Origin: Mangifera indica
Taxonomy: Eukaryota > Streptophyta > Magnoliopsida > Sapindales > Anacardiaceae
Direction of reading: 5' to 3'
Assembly: GCF_011075055.1 (NCBI RefSeq)
Contig: NC_058150.1
Coordinates: 5,332,001-5,396,000, forward strand
DNA length: 64,000 nucleotides
The notes under the pieces were generated by a model. It saw nothing but the letters and a program-made list of their open reading frames with translations, did no database searches and was not told the origin of the DNA. Shown here in pieces: positions 33,065 through 46,850 of the stretch. Within the stretch, counting starts at the first letter, position 1; every line of letters begins with the position of its first letter. The position numbers and the translations under genes were made by a program.

Positions 33065-36000
33065 TTTTTTTTTTTTTAAATTGATGTGTAGTTAAACTTC
33101 TCCTTACAAAAATTATAATATAACAACATCAAAGATACAATTTACCATGTAAGTAATATTTGATGATTAGGTATATTATTTACGTGCAAATTAATTTAAA
33201 ATTCAAATAGAAACCTTTCTAAAAATGCATGATAATAGCACAAGAAAATGACTATCTATGCAAGTAACATATATAATAATTAGACATTTTATCTACACGT
33301 ATTGATTCAAAATATATATAGAAGTCTGTCTATTCATAAACAATGGGATGAGTGAATCTTGTCAATCCCCCAATTTGCTCAATCACATCTCATTTCTATT
33401 TTTCACATTTATAAGGTAGCAATTATCTCATATTTTTATGACATAGCAAAATTGTTAAATGATAAAACTCTTTTTTAGTCAAATTCACAAAAAACAACAC
33501 CCAAAAAGTGACTAACCAACACCAAATTGCTCAAACAGTGAATTTTAAAGTACAGATAGAAGTCTCTTAACTCATAGACAACATAAAAGACACAACTTGA
33601 TAGTTTAATGTCTTAGTATTCACAAAATTATCTTTATATTATATCTTGTGTTTATATAGGAAAGTTATCACTTCCTACCAAATCAGGATCGTATAATTGA
33701 TATAATTTTTTTTTTGTAGAGTTAAAAATAAGATGAAAAACTACAAATCAGACAAATTGAAGGTATACTTTATTGTGGTATATCATACTTTTAATCCAAA
33801 GAACTCTTGTAGTAAAAAAAACTTGTAACCACCTAGATCTATAATTACAAATTGGATTAACCAGAGGTAAATTTTATTGTGATACAACACACTGAAGTCA
33901 TTCAAACTCTAAATATTTATAAATACCTTTAGTCTTTCACCATTTAAATCAATCCCTGAATCTTTATATCTCTAATTTTTTGTATAATTTATTGGTGAAA
34001 TTTTAATATCAAACTTGAAAGAGATAAGTTTCATTACAAATGGTAACTTAAGTCAATTATAATATTATTTTTAACATTCAATAACGTTATGGAATTAAAA
34101 TTTGGTTATAGTTTTGCCACCTCCCTAGAAAAAATTGCATACGATTTATCGATCATTTTATTAAAAATCATTTATTATTTTTTAGGCTTACAGGATTAAG
34201 TCTGACCAGTAGTCATAGATGTTTGATGAAAATGCTCTATTGTCTTGCATACTTTTGTCGTGATGAGATGAATCTGATGCGAAGCAACCGCCACAAGAAA
34301 TGCAACAAACAATGTGTACAGGTAGTACGCTGAGGGCGTGCGCGTGACAATCAAACTCTCCTAACTGATAACACGCAACAGTCCAACGCGTGAATTGGCG
34401 GTGGTTATGAGTACGGCGCAGTGAAGCCGTGTGGAATTTGTGACGTGTTGAAATTTTAGAGACAGAAAAAGCCTTCGCCGCATTAGGTCCAACGCCCATC
34501 ATGTGTTCGTTGTGCAGTGGGGCCCGCAATCTCTGAGCCTTCTTTCACGCTCCACGTGTCACTAGCTTTCTCTTTGTAACTGCCGTCAGCTGCGCAAGTA
34601 CTAGGTGTGGTGTGGGCCCCTTCTCAAATCAAGGTGCGTGTGATTTCGGCAAAAAACGACACGCCGTCTGTTAACTGATCGTTAACCAAGAATTCCACTG
34701 ATTTTTGCAATCTTCGTGAAAAGAATATTTGATGCTAAAAATCGTACAATCGAAAAATACACTTAATTATGAAATCAATCTAGTATAAGCAATTAAAAAA
34801 TACGATGAGAAGAGTAACGATCTTAAACTTGTTAGATCTACTATTAGATAGTGTATGAATAATATTATATATATATTTATTTTAAATATATAAATATAAA
34901 AATATTTATATATATTATCATATAATTTATTATTATTTTATTTTTAATTTAAAATTATTTAATAATATAATAATATATATAGATATATACATATTTATAT
35001 AAATATATATATATATATAAATAATTACATAATTGAATAAAAAATAATATAATAAATTTAGACAAATTCTTGTTAAAAAAAGTGAATGATTATGTGCTCT
35101 TAATTTGGTAAGAATGCGCATTATCCCATAATGACAAAGATTAAAAATTACATATTAAGAGATTGTGGAAAACAGTTGTAACTATTAAGAGTTATTCTTT
35201 CTATTATCTCAAAAGACTTTTTTTTTCCCATGTTGTATCATTGACTTGTAAGTAGATATTGAGGCTAACCATTACATGTAGTTTGTGTAACTAATCACCT
35301 TTTGATGTCACTTATACGGGTTTGATTAAGAAAAAATTTGACCGCACAACAATCAACCCTTTAGTTTTTATAGTGCGAGTAGAACTTCAAAAACTCTTAC
35401 TTATTTCTGTGGATGAATGACACGTGAATGATAATAATTTTTGTCTTGAAGCATTATGTGAAAACAATGTTTCCTTTTCACATTTAATGCAATGTATAAA
35501 CATATCGTAAGTTTGTCATGAGGATTAAACTTGCAATGATTTTTTATTAAGTACAATTCGTTTACCTAACTAGATCAATGGTGCATGTCACTAACGTGAC
35601 TTGAAAAATTGGTATTGTTTTATTCTCAATCTAAAACTATCAATAAACATGCTACAAACCAAATTGTCTACTTCTTATTTACCTTTGAATAATTCAAGCA
35701 TTCAAAATTTCAATCTTTGTAAATCCTAAAAACTTTACCAAGCGTCTCAAACCCTTTGCACTTTCACAATTTTCTCATAACTCTCTTAAAATCTTCTTTA
35801 GTTTCTTTCAAACAAACATGATCTCTTTTTGTACTCAAACATATCTGAATACTTTTCTCACAAATCAATTAGAGGGCGGGTTCATGTTTGGGATTCTTGG
35901 ATTTTTTTTTTTTTGTTTGTGTATTATTTATGTATGATGTTGTTTAGGTATGTTTTTATCTCTAAACACGACTTTTGGGTAGTTTCTAAGTTTGACAATA

Positions 36001-37500
36001 ACGCTTAGAGGAGAAACATGTCGTTAAGGTTTCTATCTAAGTTTATGATTATGGTAGGAATTTACTTCTAGACTTATAAATAGTTGGTCGTTAGTCAAGC
36101 TTCCTAAATATTGATAATAGTCTCTTTTCCCATTTCCAGATGTTTTTTGAAAGCTTTGCAAATGTAAGGTTTAAAACTATCATACTGGCTCAAATGCCTA
36201 CTTCACAAGTAACAACATCCTATTAGCGAGGATGAGGGCTACATAGTCAACAATAATGGACTCATTAGTTGAGGTCAAGGTAGGATGTAGCCTAATGGGA
36301 AACGGTTAGAAGAGAACATACCTTTGCAAGTTGTAGACTCCTTGCCATCTAACCTAGGTGATGAGGAAATCATAAAGATTGAGGACGAAAAGAGTTTTCC
36401 TCAATCATGACTATGAATGTATAGTGGATAAGGCATCACTGCTGCATTCCAATCAAAATGCAAGAATTGGGGATCACCTTGTTAGATTGTGATCTCATTA
36501 TAAATCTTATAAACAACAACGAAAACATTATAAAGACATCACTTACACATCCCTTAGGATTAAGAGATCGTTATATATGTAAATGTAATAAAACAAATTT
36601 AAAGTCTTAAACATACATTTAAAGGCTCACCACGCAATACTTCACCTCGAATTCATTTTTGCATACTTTGTCACTTCAACGAAGCCTTACTTGTCCATAA
36701 AGAGATGCTACGACACCACCACTAGCTGGAATCAGTTAGGGATGCCTCAAAGGTGCTAGCTTGTATGATTAAGTGAATGTATATGTGATTACAAACCATA
36801 AATAACTTCTAACAACACATCATAATCACTTAACTAATAGAGAATCAACATTAAATCAATTATACTTTTCAGTAGTATAATAACCATGTAATCAAATCCT
36901 TTTATTATACTGATATTTTTTTAAATTTAAGGCATAGAAATAGTATCCACCTCAGGTTCTCTTGACTTCATGATTTGACTTTCAAAGTAACGATTGAATA
37001 TTATTGGATTCAAACACTAACCTGTCCCACTGTCACAATCATTTGTTAATTAGTGTCATGAGATATGTTCTCCTATACTTTAGAGTGTTGAATATTATGT
37101 CAAACCATCATAGCCTCACCATACTTTTTGAGATAACCAATAACAATCGTGTTAATAACCCTAACAAGAAAACTACGTTAGGTTTGATCAAATTGGACCA
37201 ATTGATATATAACACACTGTAGTATTTTCAAGTCTAAAGATCACATGTAACATTATCTATTAAAAGATTTATTCTATAAATACTAAAATCTGGTGAACAT
37301 GCACTTATATGTTATACAAAGTTGACAATGCAGCCTCAACACAAAGAAATAAAATAAAGATTGGAAATGAAATTGACGGTTGAGATCCAACTATTAAAGT
37401 GGGTCTAGATCAACTTGGCATTTCACCGTACGATATGGAAAAAAAGGCGGGTAACGCACCTACCAAATCATACCCTTACTAGTTGATGGGAGACACATAC
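33065..37500. other. Intergenic, no gene seen
   Basis: About 4.4 kb with no supported gene. A GC-richer patch at 34180-34680 has a 113-codon minus-strand frame without family resemblance. A likely diverged copy of the 171-bp MITE lies at about 34857-35027. The rest is AT-rich with scattered short frames. Confidence 0.4.
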
Positions 37501-40027
37501 AGAGAGAGCGGGACTAACAGCTAAGTTTCGGGAGGAACAATAGAATTAACAGCAGGTACAGTATCTCGCCATTTCTCTCTTCCTATTATTTTAATCCGTC
37601 GTGATTTTCAATTGTACGTTATAATTTTGTTATTGCAATATATCTTCGTTGTCGAATTGAGAAATTAAGATATTGTTATCTTTTCTTAAGATTTTGAGTG
37701 AATTATCGCTCAAATTTTGGAATCAACTGTTTGCAAATTGTAAAATTAGCTCGAATCCATGTCTCCTATTTGACTAATTTACAAATGCAAATGCAAATAA
37801 TAAATTGATGACTTTGCTGCTTTTTTCAATGAACCGAATTGTTTTTCTTTCCTTCTCTCTGTTTCTTTTTTTCTAGTATTAGTGTCTGTTTGAATGATTT
37901 CACTTACTGTAGCTTCTGGTGAATCGTTAAAGGTCATTGGGACCTGACTGTTCAGTCAAGCTGAGGGTATTGCAACTGTGTGCTTTGACTGAATTGAACT
38001 TCACATTTTCCTTGAAACAAAAATGACCAGAATTTTGTTCTTAGTTGCATTTTTTGAATGCATTTTCCGTAGAAATGTATCTTCAAGAAACGGTGAGTGA
38101 GGTCTGCCATTTTCTGGTAGGTTTCATTTTCTTCAGAAACTAGAAACCAAGAGCACCATCTTGATGTCCCATTGATAGGAGACTTTTAAGGGAAAGTGGT
38201 ACAATATTGTACTCACAAATATGCGTTTTCTCTTATAACCACTTTGAGAACAGAAATTGTGTCTAGGCACTAAATCAAAATGGCACTTTGTGTTATCTCC
38301 ACCGGGTTATTTTTTGTTTTAAATGTTGATTGTGTTCTTCAGTTTCAAATTTTGCACTCATGTTCTGCACTAGAATAGGGTATTCAATGTATTACGGGTG
38401 TGTGGTTTTATTTTTAAATTAAATGTTAACTGTGTTGTTCTTGAGTTCAAAATATTGTATTCACAAATACCTTGATGCTTTTTTTGGTTGACTTTCTCTT
38501 ACATAGACGTTTGGTCAGTGACATTTCTGATGGCATATATGCCCAAAATAGTTGCACTGTGTTATTTTTCCTTGACATGCACTAAAATTGAATTTGATTG
38601 TTTGACAGGGCACTTGCAGTTAAGATCTGTTGAAAACTTGGATAGAATGTGTTGACCATGGTCATTTGCTTCTAAGTAAAAATTAAGCGATATGTTCACA
38701 TCAATGATGATGAAGCATCACCGGACCATTATTGTGACAACCGTTTATCTAACAGGAAATATAAATTACTGAACTTTCTACCCAAAAATTTATTGGAGCA
38801 GTTCAGGTGATTTTGACTCTGTTAATCTTATTGGCTCTCATTTTCTGTTCTTGTTAGCTGAAATCTAAGCTTGGTGCTCAAAGGAAATTATCCAATTTCT
38901 ATAATAAGATCTTGTGCTACATCATCATACTTTCTGCTTTTATTTGTTTGACTGCCAGAAGCATTCTTTATTATTAAAAATTCTGTTCTTGAATAGTTTA
39001 GAGTTTATCCATTCATACATAAAATCTAGTATGCATTTCTGAAATATCTTTCTTTCTCTCTTTATTTTTATCCTTCTCTCTAGCTCTCCTTTTCTAACTT
39101 TTTCTTTCTTCCAGCCGTTTTATGAATCAGTATTTCTTGTTGATTGCCTGCCTCCAGCTGTGGTCACTTATTACTCCAGTAAATCCTGCCAGCAGATGGG
39201 GTCCACTAATATTTATATTTGCAGTCTCATCTTCGAAAGAAGCTTGGGATGATTACAATAGATATCTCTCAAACAAGAAAGCGAATGAGAAAGAAATTTG
39301 GATTGTCAAACAAGGGATCAAAAAACATGTAAGGAGACTTTTCTATATCTTCTTTCCATTTCATATTTCTCCTGCTTAATATTTGAAATTTAATTGGAAA
39401 ACAAAGATACAATTTTTGGCAGTTGATCAAGAGTTCTTTTTTTTCTTGATGCACTCTTTCTTCCTATAGCTTTATGACGTTATTGTCGTTATTGAATTAG
39501 TTAGTTCCCTTTTAAGATGAATGAATATGACTATTAGATTAGGCACATTGGAACTGCCTTGAAAGTTTTTTGGCTTTGTCTGTTACTGAAGTGTTTCTTT
39601 GATTTTGCAATGATTTTCCAAGGAGTTTTTTTTTTTCCAAATGAGAAATTTTGAATTCCAATTATCAACACTAAACCTAGCCCAAATTCTCTCCCAATTA
39701 ATGTTGAAAGCATAGGAAAGAAATATCTCAAAATTATAATTACTAGCACTTGGTTAGGAATTTAGACGTAATCGGTCAACATAGGAGTCTGTAAACCTAA
39801 AAATGAAAGGAAATTTTTTTTTTTATAGAAAGCACTTTATCTGATTCAGAAGTTTATAGTATAATTAATTTTAGATGAATTCTGAAGTTTGTTGTAATTG
39901 CATGTTAAATTTCTATAAAACAATTAAGTTCATTGATTCAGGTTTTTGTAAGATGAAAGTCTTTTCACCTGTAAGTTTTTGTTTATCTTTAAATCCTGTG
40001 AAATTAACAGTTTGTCTTTTTGTACAC

Positions 40028-40306
40028 TGTTAGAGAACTCATCTAACAATTCAAACTCACTTAATCTAACACAAACAGTTGGACGTGATCAAACTGTTTT
40101 ATTGCTCTCAACATACTGGTACACTAAATTATTACAAGAAAAATGAAAAATGAAGATTGAAGAAGAAAAGTTTTTTTGCAATAAGAGCTGCCAATCCTCC
40201 CCTGGGTTGAAGGCCCCGTGAATAATCCCTGAATAATTTTCTGTGTTTCACCTCCTGTTCTCTCCTCCTTTTATATTTGTAAACTTGCTTTATTGATGGT
40301 CTAACA
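40028..40306. mobile_element. Solo LTR (279 bp) inside the ALA2 pseudogene
   Basis: Begins TGTTAGAGAACTC and ends ATGGTCTAACA. The 5-bp duplication TACAC is perfect at 40023-40027 and 40307-40311, as expected for LTR elements. It lies in the intron between the second and third surviving exons. The small size would also fit a TRIM-type element. Confidence 0.85.
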
Positions 40307-41814
40307 TACACATCGGTGGTTTTGCAGATCCAAGCACAGGATATTCGTGTAGGTAATATAGTATGGCTTCATGACAATGATGAAGTGCCATGTGATCTTG
40401 TACTGATTGGTACCTCTGACCTGCAAGGCGTTTGCTATGCAGAGGTATATTTACATACTACATATCAAAAGCTAATATGATGTTTATGCTGTACAGGATA
40501 CACCAGTATCAGGTTTTGAAGTTTCTTATTCTTCATTCAAATGAAAATTTTATGACTGCAATTTCTTGTCAATACAATTACTGTTTTCTTGAGAGCACTT
40601 ATTGTGTATCCCCTTGTAATACGCAGATTTTTGTCATTGTACTACTTTCTGGTGGAGTTCAGGTCAGTTTCACTGTACTCAGAGCTCAATACAAGCATAC
40701 AACACTGATAAAAAGCTAGGCTGCATTTATTACAGCTTAGCCAAATTTACAATCCTACATCTTGGGTGTTTCCTTCTGTTCACCTGGGATATTCATTTTT
40801 AATCAAAGATGAAACCTGAAAATCTTTTAACTTTTGGTGGTAGCATAAAATGTAAACTACTCCTGCAGCTATCTATCTAACGATATCAAATCTTATATTC
40901 TTAAGATGGTGAATGTTAACTTGATAATTTCTTGTGTTGACTGCAGCCCTAGATGGTGAAACTGATCTGAAGACAATGGTCATACCAGCTGCTTGCACAG
41001 GAATAGATTTGAATTATTGCACAAAATTAAGGCAACATTTATTCTTCTTCTTTTTTTTTTTTTTTTAATTCATTATAAATGCAGTATTCTTTGTAATTTT
41101 TCTAGCTTTATTCTCATTATGACTTTTCATTATTAATCTACCATGGCCACAGTGTGATTGAATGTCCTGGTCCAGATAAGGACATTAGAAGATTTGATGC
41201 ACATCTATGTCTTTTTCCACCATTTATTGATAATGATGTGTTCCCTTTGACCATTAAAAACACAATTCTTCAGTCATACTATCTACGGAATACAGAGTGG
41301 GCTTGTGGAGTAGCCGTCTACATGGGCAAGTTCCTATTTGAATGAAATGGCTGAGTCATAATTAATTGGAGGACTAGTTTGTTCTTTATGAGCTGTTTAA
41401 ACTTTCTTAAAATGTTGTTACTTTAAGGGTTGTTTATTAAAGAAGCACAGTGTGTCTACCTTATGCATGTTTTCTGCGGTGAAAACATCTATGAAACGGG
41501 AAAACAGAATGTCTACCGTTTAGGTCGATTGTCCTATGCCTGCTCATAGGATAAGTTTGGGTTGATTCACTCTTCTTTAAACTGTACTGGAGGTCAAATT
41601 TTTGATATTGTATTATATCAGTTTTAAGCTACCACTAAATTTATCTTTTTTAATTGTCTTTAATTACTTTTAATGAATCTATAATTACATAATAAAAGTA
41701 GTCGTTTGAATCTGGTAGTAGTTCTAAAATTGAGTTTAAAGCCTTAGAACAAGGAGTGTTTGCAAGTTATTCTGGGTAAAAAGAGTAATGGTAGACTTGA
41801 GGTTTTTTTGAATA

Positions 41815-42330
41815 GGTTCTATGAAGCTCTATAGTGATTGTAAATTTACAGTCAACATTACATGCAATTCAGTGCACCATGATCAAACTAAGCATATAGA
41901 GATTAATAGGAACTTTATTAAGGAGAAAGTGGAAGAAGGGATTATCAACTTATATTTTAACTAAGTTTCAGGAAGTTGATCTACTTATGAAGGCATTGAC
42001 TAAACCTGGATTTAAATTCTTTGTAAACAAGTTGGAAATAATAGACATTTATTCTCTAGATTGAGGGAGAGTACAGAAAACCAGGGATAAAGCCTTAAGC
42101 TTTGAGGATTAAAATTTCAATTTAGTCATTGAATATTTCTTTTTCCTTGTTTAGATTGATTTGATTCTTTTTTCTAGTTTAGGTTGATTGTTTTCTTAGT
42201 TTATTATGAAATATGTATGAATTCACATATTCATTATTGAATGAAATCAAGCAATAATTATTTAAATTTTCAGTCTTGTTTCAAAATTCTATTTCATCAC
42301 ACACAATTACATTACAATCAGCTTCTTCTT
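41815..42330 (+). mobile_element. Ty1/copia relic (RNase H end and LTR) in the gap of the pseudogene
   Basis: The + strand gives, with stops, HHDQTKHIEINRNFIKEKVE and GIINLYF, which is the C-terminal RNase H motif of copia polyproteins (HxRTKHIEI-x-F-x-E). A purine tract ttgagggagag at 42061-42071 follows, then probable LTR sequence to about 42305. It lies where the ALA2 catalytic exons are missing. Confidence 0.75.
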
Positions 42331-44755
42331 ATAGGGAAGAAAAGTTCTAATTTATGGAACTACAATAACCCTTGGATTGTTACACAATTTTTATTTATGT
42401 TATTTAGAAAATATCCTAGCCCAAGAATAGGATACAATGTCTCTGAAAAATCAGAATATTGAGATTGGGAGAATCAGGAAACCCAATTTGGATTTCTTTT
42501 CCACATTTTGCCACTTTTACAAATGTGCACATGTGAGGATATTTATCCATACGAAGCCCACAAAGAAATGCTATATGTGGAAAATTTTTCTCATGCTTTT
42601 TTTTTTTTTTCTTTTGTTTAAATTACTTCAAAGTTATAAAAAAAGTTTTATTTTAGGATGAAATTTTATTGTGAAAATGCTTTTTCTGAATGCAGAGTTC
42701 AGGTTTCTAAAAAGATTGATACTTGTCCATGGGCGGTATTCTTACAACCGCACAGCATTTTTATCCCAGTACTCATTCTATAATTCCCTCTTGCTGTGTT
42801 TTATCAGATCTTGTGAGTTTCAATATATTGCTTTTTCCTATCTTGGTTCTTCCTGAAAGAATCAGGTTGTTGCTTTGCTTCTGATATTCTGAAATTAGGC
42901 CATATTCAGCTTCTCTTTTATTTCAGGTATCTCTGGAACTAGTCTTTTCAATTCTGTTAGCTTGATGGCTTATAATGTCTTCTATGCTAGTGTTCCTGTT
43001 CTGGTCAGTGTCCTTGACAAAGATCTTTGTGAACAGACTGTGATGCAGCATCCTCAAATTTTATTCTACTGCCAGGCAGGAAGGTAAGCTGTTTCCAATT
43101 TTTTTTTATTCGCTTTATAGATTTTTTTGGGGTGTATAACTGGGAACTTGCTGTATAAGGTATTTTACATCTTACTGACTCAGGATCTTTATTGAAACAG
43201 GCTTCTTAATCCAAGTACATTTGCTGGATGGTTTGGCCGGTCCCTATTCCATGTGAGTGCAATCATTTGGTTTTCCTTTCAAGTTTACATTTTAAAAATT
43301 CTTTGTGGTTCCAGCCTTTTTGTTTTGTTTTTTCCCTGAGAGTTAGGCCAGTTTTTAAACTTCTAGAGATCTATTATATCAACATAACTTTATATTACGT
43401 CATTGAAACTGGATAGAGTTACAGACATCCAAATCTTCCTATCTAATTTGAATAAACATGATAAACTAATTGAATATCAAGATGTAAGATTGAAAATAGT
43501 TCAAGCAGCTGGCTGACAAAACTGAATGGAAAACTTAATCTATAATGAAAGGTGTCAGAAATCTCCATAGGTAGAATGATTTCTGAGTAGTTCTTTCAAT
43601 TTTGATATGTTTCTCCCTTCGTCTCTTTGTTATGAGATTATTAGGAAGCCCTTGTAAATGGCTGTAGCTCTAGGAGTTTGGACAGTCATGACCGCCTGTT
43701 GTGATCTTCTCTTAGTTTGTACTAAAGTAACTTTAGTTCCCATCTGAAGAGTTGATTTGCTTGATCATGAGATTGATGGTGGATTTTCTTGTTGAAAGTT
43801 GTAATATTTTCTTGTTGTATCTCCATTTAATACTTGAGGTGATTATAGGCGATTGTCATGTTTGTAGTCAGTATAAATGCCTATGTGTATGAAAAAAGCG
43901 AAATGGAGGAGGTTTCAATGGTAGCACTGTCCGTATGTTTATGTTTGCAGGCTTTTGTTGTGGCATTGGAAACCAAGTAAGTTTCCATCACATTAATATG
44001 TTTGCCAAATATTTTTTAAAAAAAATTAATGAGGCCTTGTCAACACTGGCTTGAGTGCATATATTAATCTTTGTAGGTAGAAACGAAGAGGAGAGTGTGA
44101 TGACTTTTCCTCTCTCACCAATGATTAATCTTGTTCTAACTGTCTCTGAGTTTTGATTGTTACGTGCGATACCTTTACAGTGTTCCAACTTCTTGCCATA
44201 TGGGGGAATTTAGCTGCCTTCTATGTCATAAATTGGATATTCAGTGCTATTCCATCATCCGGGATGTACACAATCATGTTCCGATTGTGTCACCAACCGT
44301 CTTATTGGTTAACTATGTTTGTAATTATCACCCTTCGACATTTAAGTTATGGAAGGCTTGCCTATTTATTTAGGTAGAAAACGAGTCCAATCCATTTCAC
44401 TGACTAAAATTGTAATTCCACTACAGCTCATAGTTGCAGCAGGAATAGGTCCAATCATGGCTTTGAAATACTTCCGTTATACCTACAGACCAAGTAAAAT
44501 CAATGTACTTCAGCAGGCTGAACGTATGGGTGTCCCATTTTGTCTGTGGGGACTATTGAACCTCAGCCAAGATGTTTTAAAAAAGATGTTTCTCCATTAT
44601 CCATTACTCAACCAAAGAGCAGAAATCCAGTTTATGAACCTTTATCATCTGATTCTCCAAATACTAGGTCTTTCGGGGCAGCTACTCCATTCGACTTCTT
44701 TCAGTCCCAGTCCACATTGTCTTCTGTTTACTTAAGAAACTGTAAGGATATCTGA

Positions 44756-45779
44756 CTTTACTACTTATTTGATGGCTAGAAAATTTATGTTTGGGCTGTA
44801 GTTTTTAAATACCACATTATGTTGAGTAGTTTCATAGGCCATTCATTCACAAGCTCCATCCAAAAATTAATTGTCTAAGGCATCCTCTACATCCATTTTT
44901 GTGTTTTAAAATCCAGTAAAAACACAGCTGCAAATTAATTACCTTGCTTATGGTTGAACTTACTCTGTTAGATGTACCTCTATATATTTCAACTGAGTGA
45001 TAACACAAGGATTTATTGTTGTATGAACTCATATTGGATGGACCCAATTTTCTATCTACCACTAAATTGAGAATAACTCATGTTGAGTAGATAAGTCCTA
45101 ACAAGTAAAAGATAACTCATGTTGAGTAGATATTATTAACTCGATGCTTGAGAAGTGTATTTGACAGGCTAGGCAACCCAAGGTGTCAAGCTTAAAAATC
45201 GGATACGTACAACCACCTAAATGTTTAATGAACCTCTCCACATAAGCTGATCAAGAACAACCTAGTGAGTATTCAATTACATGGGCTCAGACAAACACTT
45301 GATATTCTAGTGGGAGGAGAAGCCAGACACAAAATGACTTTAAGAAATATTCAATAGATACATTCAAGGTTAGATTCGAACTGAGTTAAGCTCAAACTCG
45401 TCTGAGCTAGAGCTTGACTTGATTTGCATAGAATTAAACTTGACTTGATTTGTATGGAACTAAGCTCGAGTTTTTAGCTTAACTCATTATAAAATGACGT
45501 TGCTTTAATGTATATTAATCAAAACGATATCGTTTTATATCAAATTTTTTAAGCTTACGAGTTTGATAAATTAAACACCCTAAAACTTGAGTTCAAAAAT
45601 ATTGAATTTTCATATTCAAATTCAAGCTTACTTAAGCTCAGTTCGTTCAAACCGAGTTTGAACTCAAATAAGTTTGAATTCGAAAATTTGATTTGAATCC
45701 AGCCTTAGATGCATTCGATGGAATTAGCTAGCCATACAATCACTTGTGTTCATTAAATAACATTGTTCAGCGAATGTGT
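44756..45779. other. Intergenic with foldback-like repeat
   Basis: The phrase gataactcatgttgagtagata occurs twice (about 45110 and, slightly changed, at 45072). At 45365-45706 a 340-bp AT-rich block has imperfect inverted ends (aaggttagattcgaact at the left, gaatccagcctta at the right). No gene seen. Confidence 0.45.
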
Positions 45780-46240
45780 GTTTGGCCATTTCTACAAGAT
45801 GTCCAAAAAGCATAGTTGGATAGAAAGCTATATAGATGTTGGCTTGAAAGCTTTAACTGGCACCCTTGCAAAGAACCTTGATAAGTCAGAAGGGAAGAGA
45901 AAGGATAATAGGGGCGGACAAAGAGACTTTAAGAAACAGTAGACAGAAGAGCCAAGAAAGAATACAGCTTTGCATATTCATTGTAACAATTGCCTTTGTC
46001 AAGTCACTCCCATCGAACACATATATGTGATGTTTGAAGAAGCAACTATATTCTCGCGTCTTGGAGCGATGAAAGTAGATCGCACCAGGCGAGATCTCAA
46101 CAAGTTTTGTCATTACCACAACTACATTGGGCATGACACAAACTAGTCTCGAAATGATGGAGTTAAAGCCTTATCAGGAAAGGATACTTGAAGGAATCCT
46201 TGAATAAGTCGTGGCATGCCAGACAACAAATCTACAATAC
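45780..46240 (+). pseudogene. Ty3/gypsy gag relic
   Basis: The frame reads NLDKSEGKRKDNRGG, then TPIEHIYVMFEEATIFSRL, then RRDLNKFCHYHNYIGHDT with stops and shifts. This matches the gypsy gag layout: an arginine/lysine-rich stretch, the TPxxHV motif, then KFCxYHxxxGHDT before the zinc knuckle. Protease and polymerase are not found nearby. Confidence 0.65.
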
Positions 46241-46375
46241 TAAACAACGAGAAGAACCTCAAAAAGACGTTAACTTATATATTAAGCCGCAAAAAACGGA
46301 ATACATGTATATTGCAAAGATTACCCACAAAATTCATTCCTACTTTGCTTCCACAACTTCCTTATTTATAACTAT

Positions 46376-46850
46376 TAGAGACTAAAGAGTTTTATATCAA
46401 ATAAAAATAATATAAATGAGTGATATATAAACGTGATAAATTAAACTTTAATATAAACTAATTGGTATAATATAATATGAGTTTCAATCTCTACTTATAG
46501 GCTCAATTTATTTTCACATGGTTTCATAACTTAAAACCAAATAGGTGAATCTAACTATTTAAAATGATATTAGATAATAAGTGATAACGCACTTAACTGA
46601 ACGGTGAATTTAACAACCTATGATGATTGCACTTGAGAGAGAGTATTAAAGACTAAAGAGTTTCATTTCAAATAAAAACAATATAAATTAATGATATATA
46701 AGTGTGGTAGCTTGACAACAACCTATGATGGTTGCACTTGAGGGAGAGTATTGGAAACTAAAGAATTTCACTTCAAACAAAAACAATATAAGTAAGTAAT
46801 ATATAAGTGTGATAGATTAAATCTTAATACAAACCAATTGTTTTTAGGCC
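46376..46850 (+). repeat. Three copies of a 60-bp LTR-like segment
   Basis: gactaaagagtttcatttcaaataaaaacaatataa-type sequence occurs at about 46378, 46651 and 46753, the last two after a purine tract (gagagagagtatt, gagggagagtatt). It looks like repeated ends of a retroelement. Confidence 0.55.

Larger units (their letters stand above)
38682..44755 (+). pseudogene. ALA2: Pseudogene of phospholipid-transporting P4-ATPase ALA2
   Basis: Exon-like pieces match ALA2, a flippase that moves lipids across membranes: 38685-38806 (KRYVHINDDEAS), 39115-39328 (FMNQYFLLIACLQLWSL), 40328-40444, about 40940-41029 (ALDGETDLKT), 41153-41330 (IECPGPDKDIRRFDAH), then a jump to 42696-42812 (FRFLKRLILVHGRYSYN), 42910-43083, 43201-43252, 43849-43976, about 44163-44320 and 44427-44755. 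About 600 residues between are missing, including the phosphorylation DKTGT loop and the nucleotide-binding domain, so no ATPase activity is possible. Other lesions: the start codon is ATT, the exon before ALDGET has no AG acceptor (TTG there), and a one-base loss after QQAERMG shifts the last exon. A solo LTR and a copia relic sit within it. Confidence 0.92.

Noticed and set aside
34188..34529. 113-codon minus-strand frame in a GC-richer patch
   Set aside because: No family resemblance, no domain, and composition alone explains the frame length.
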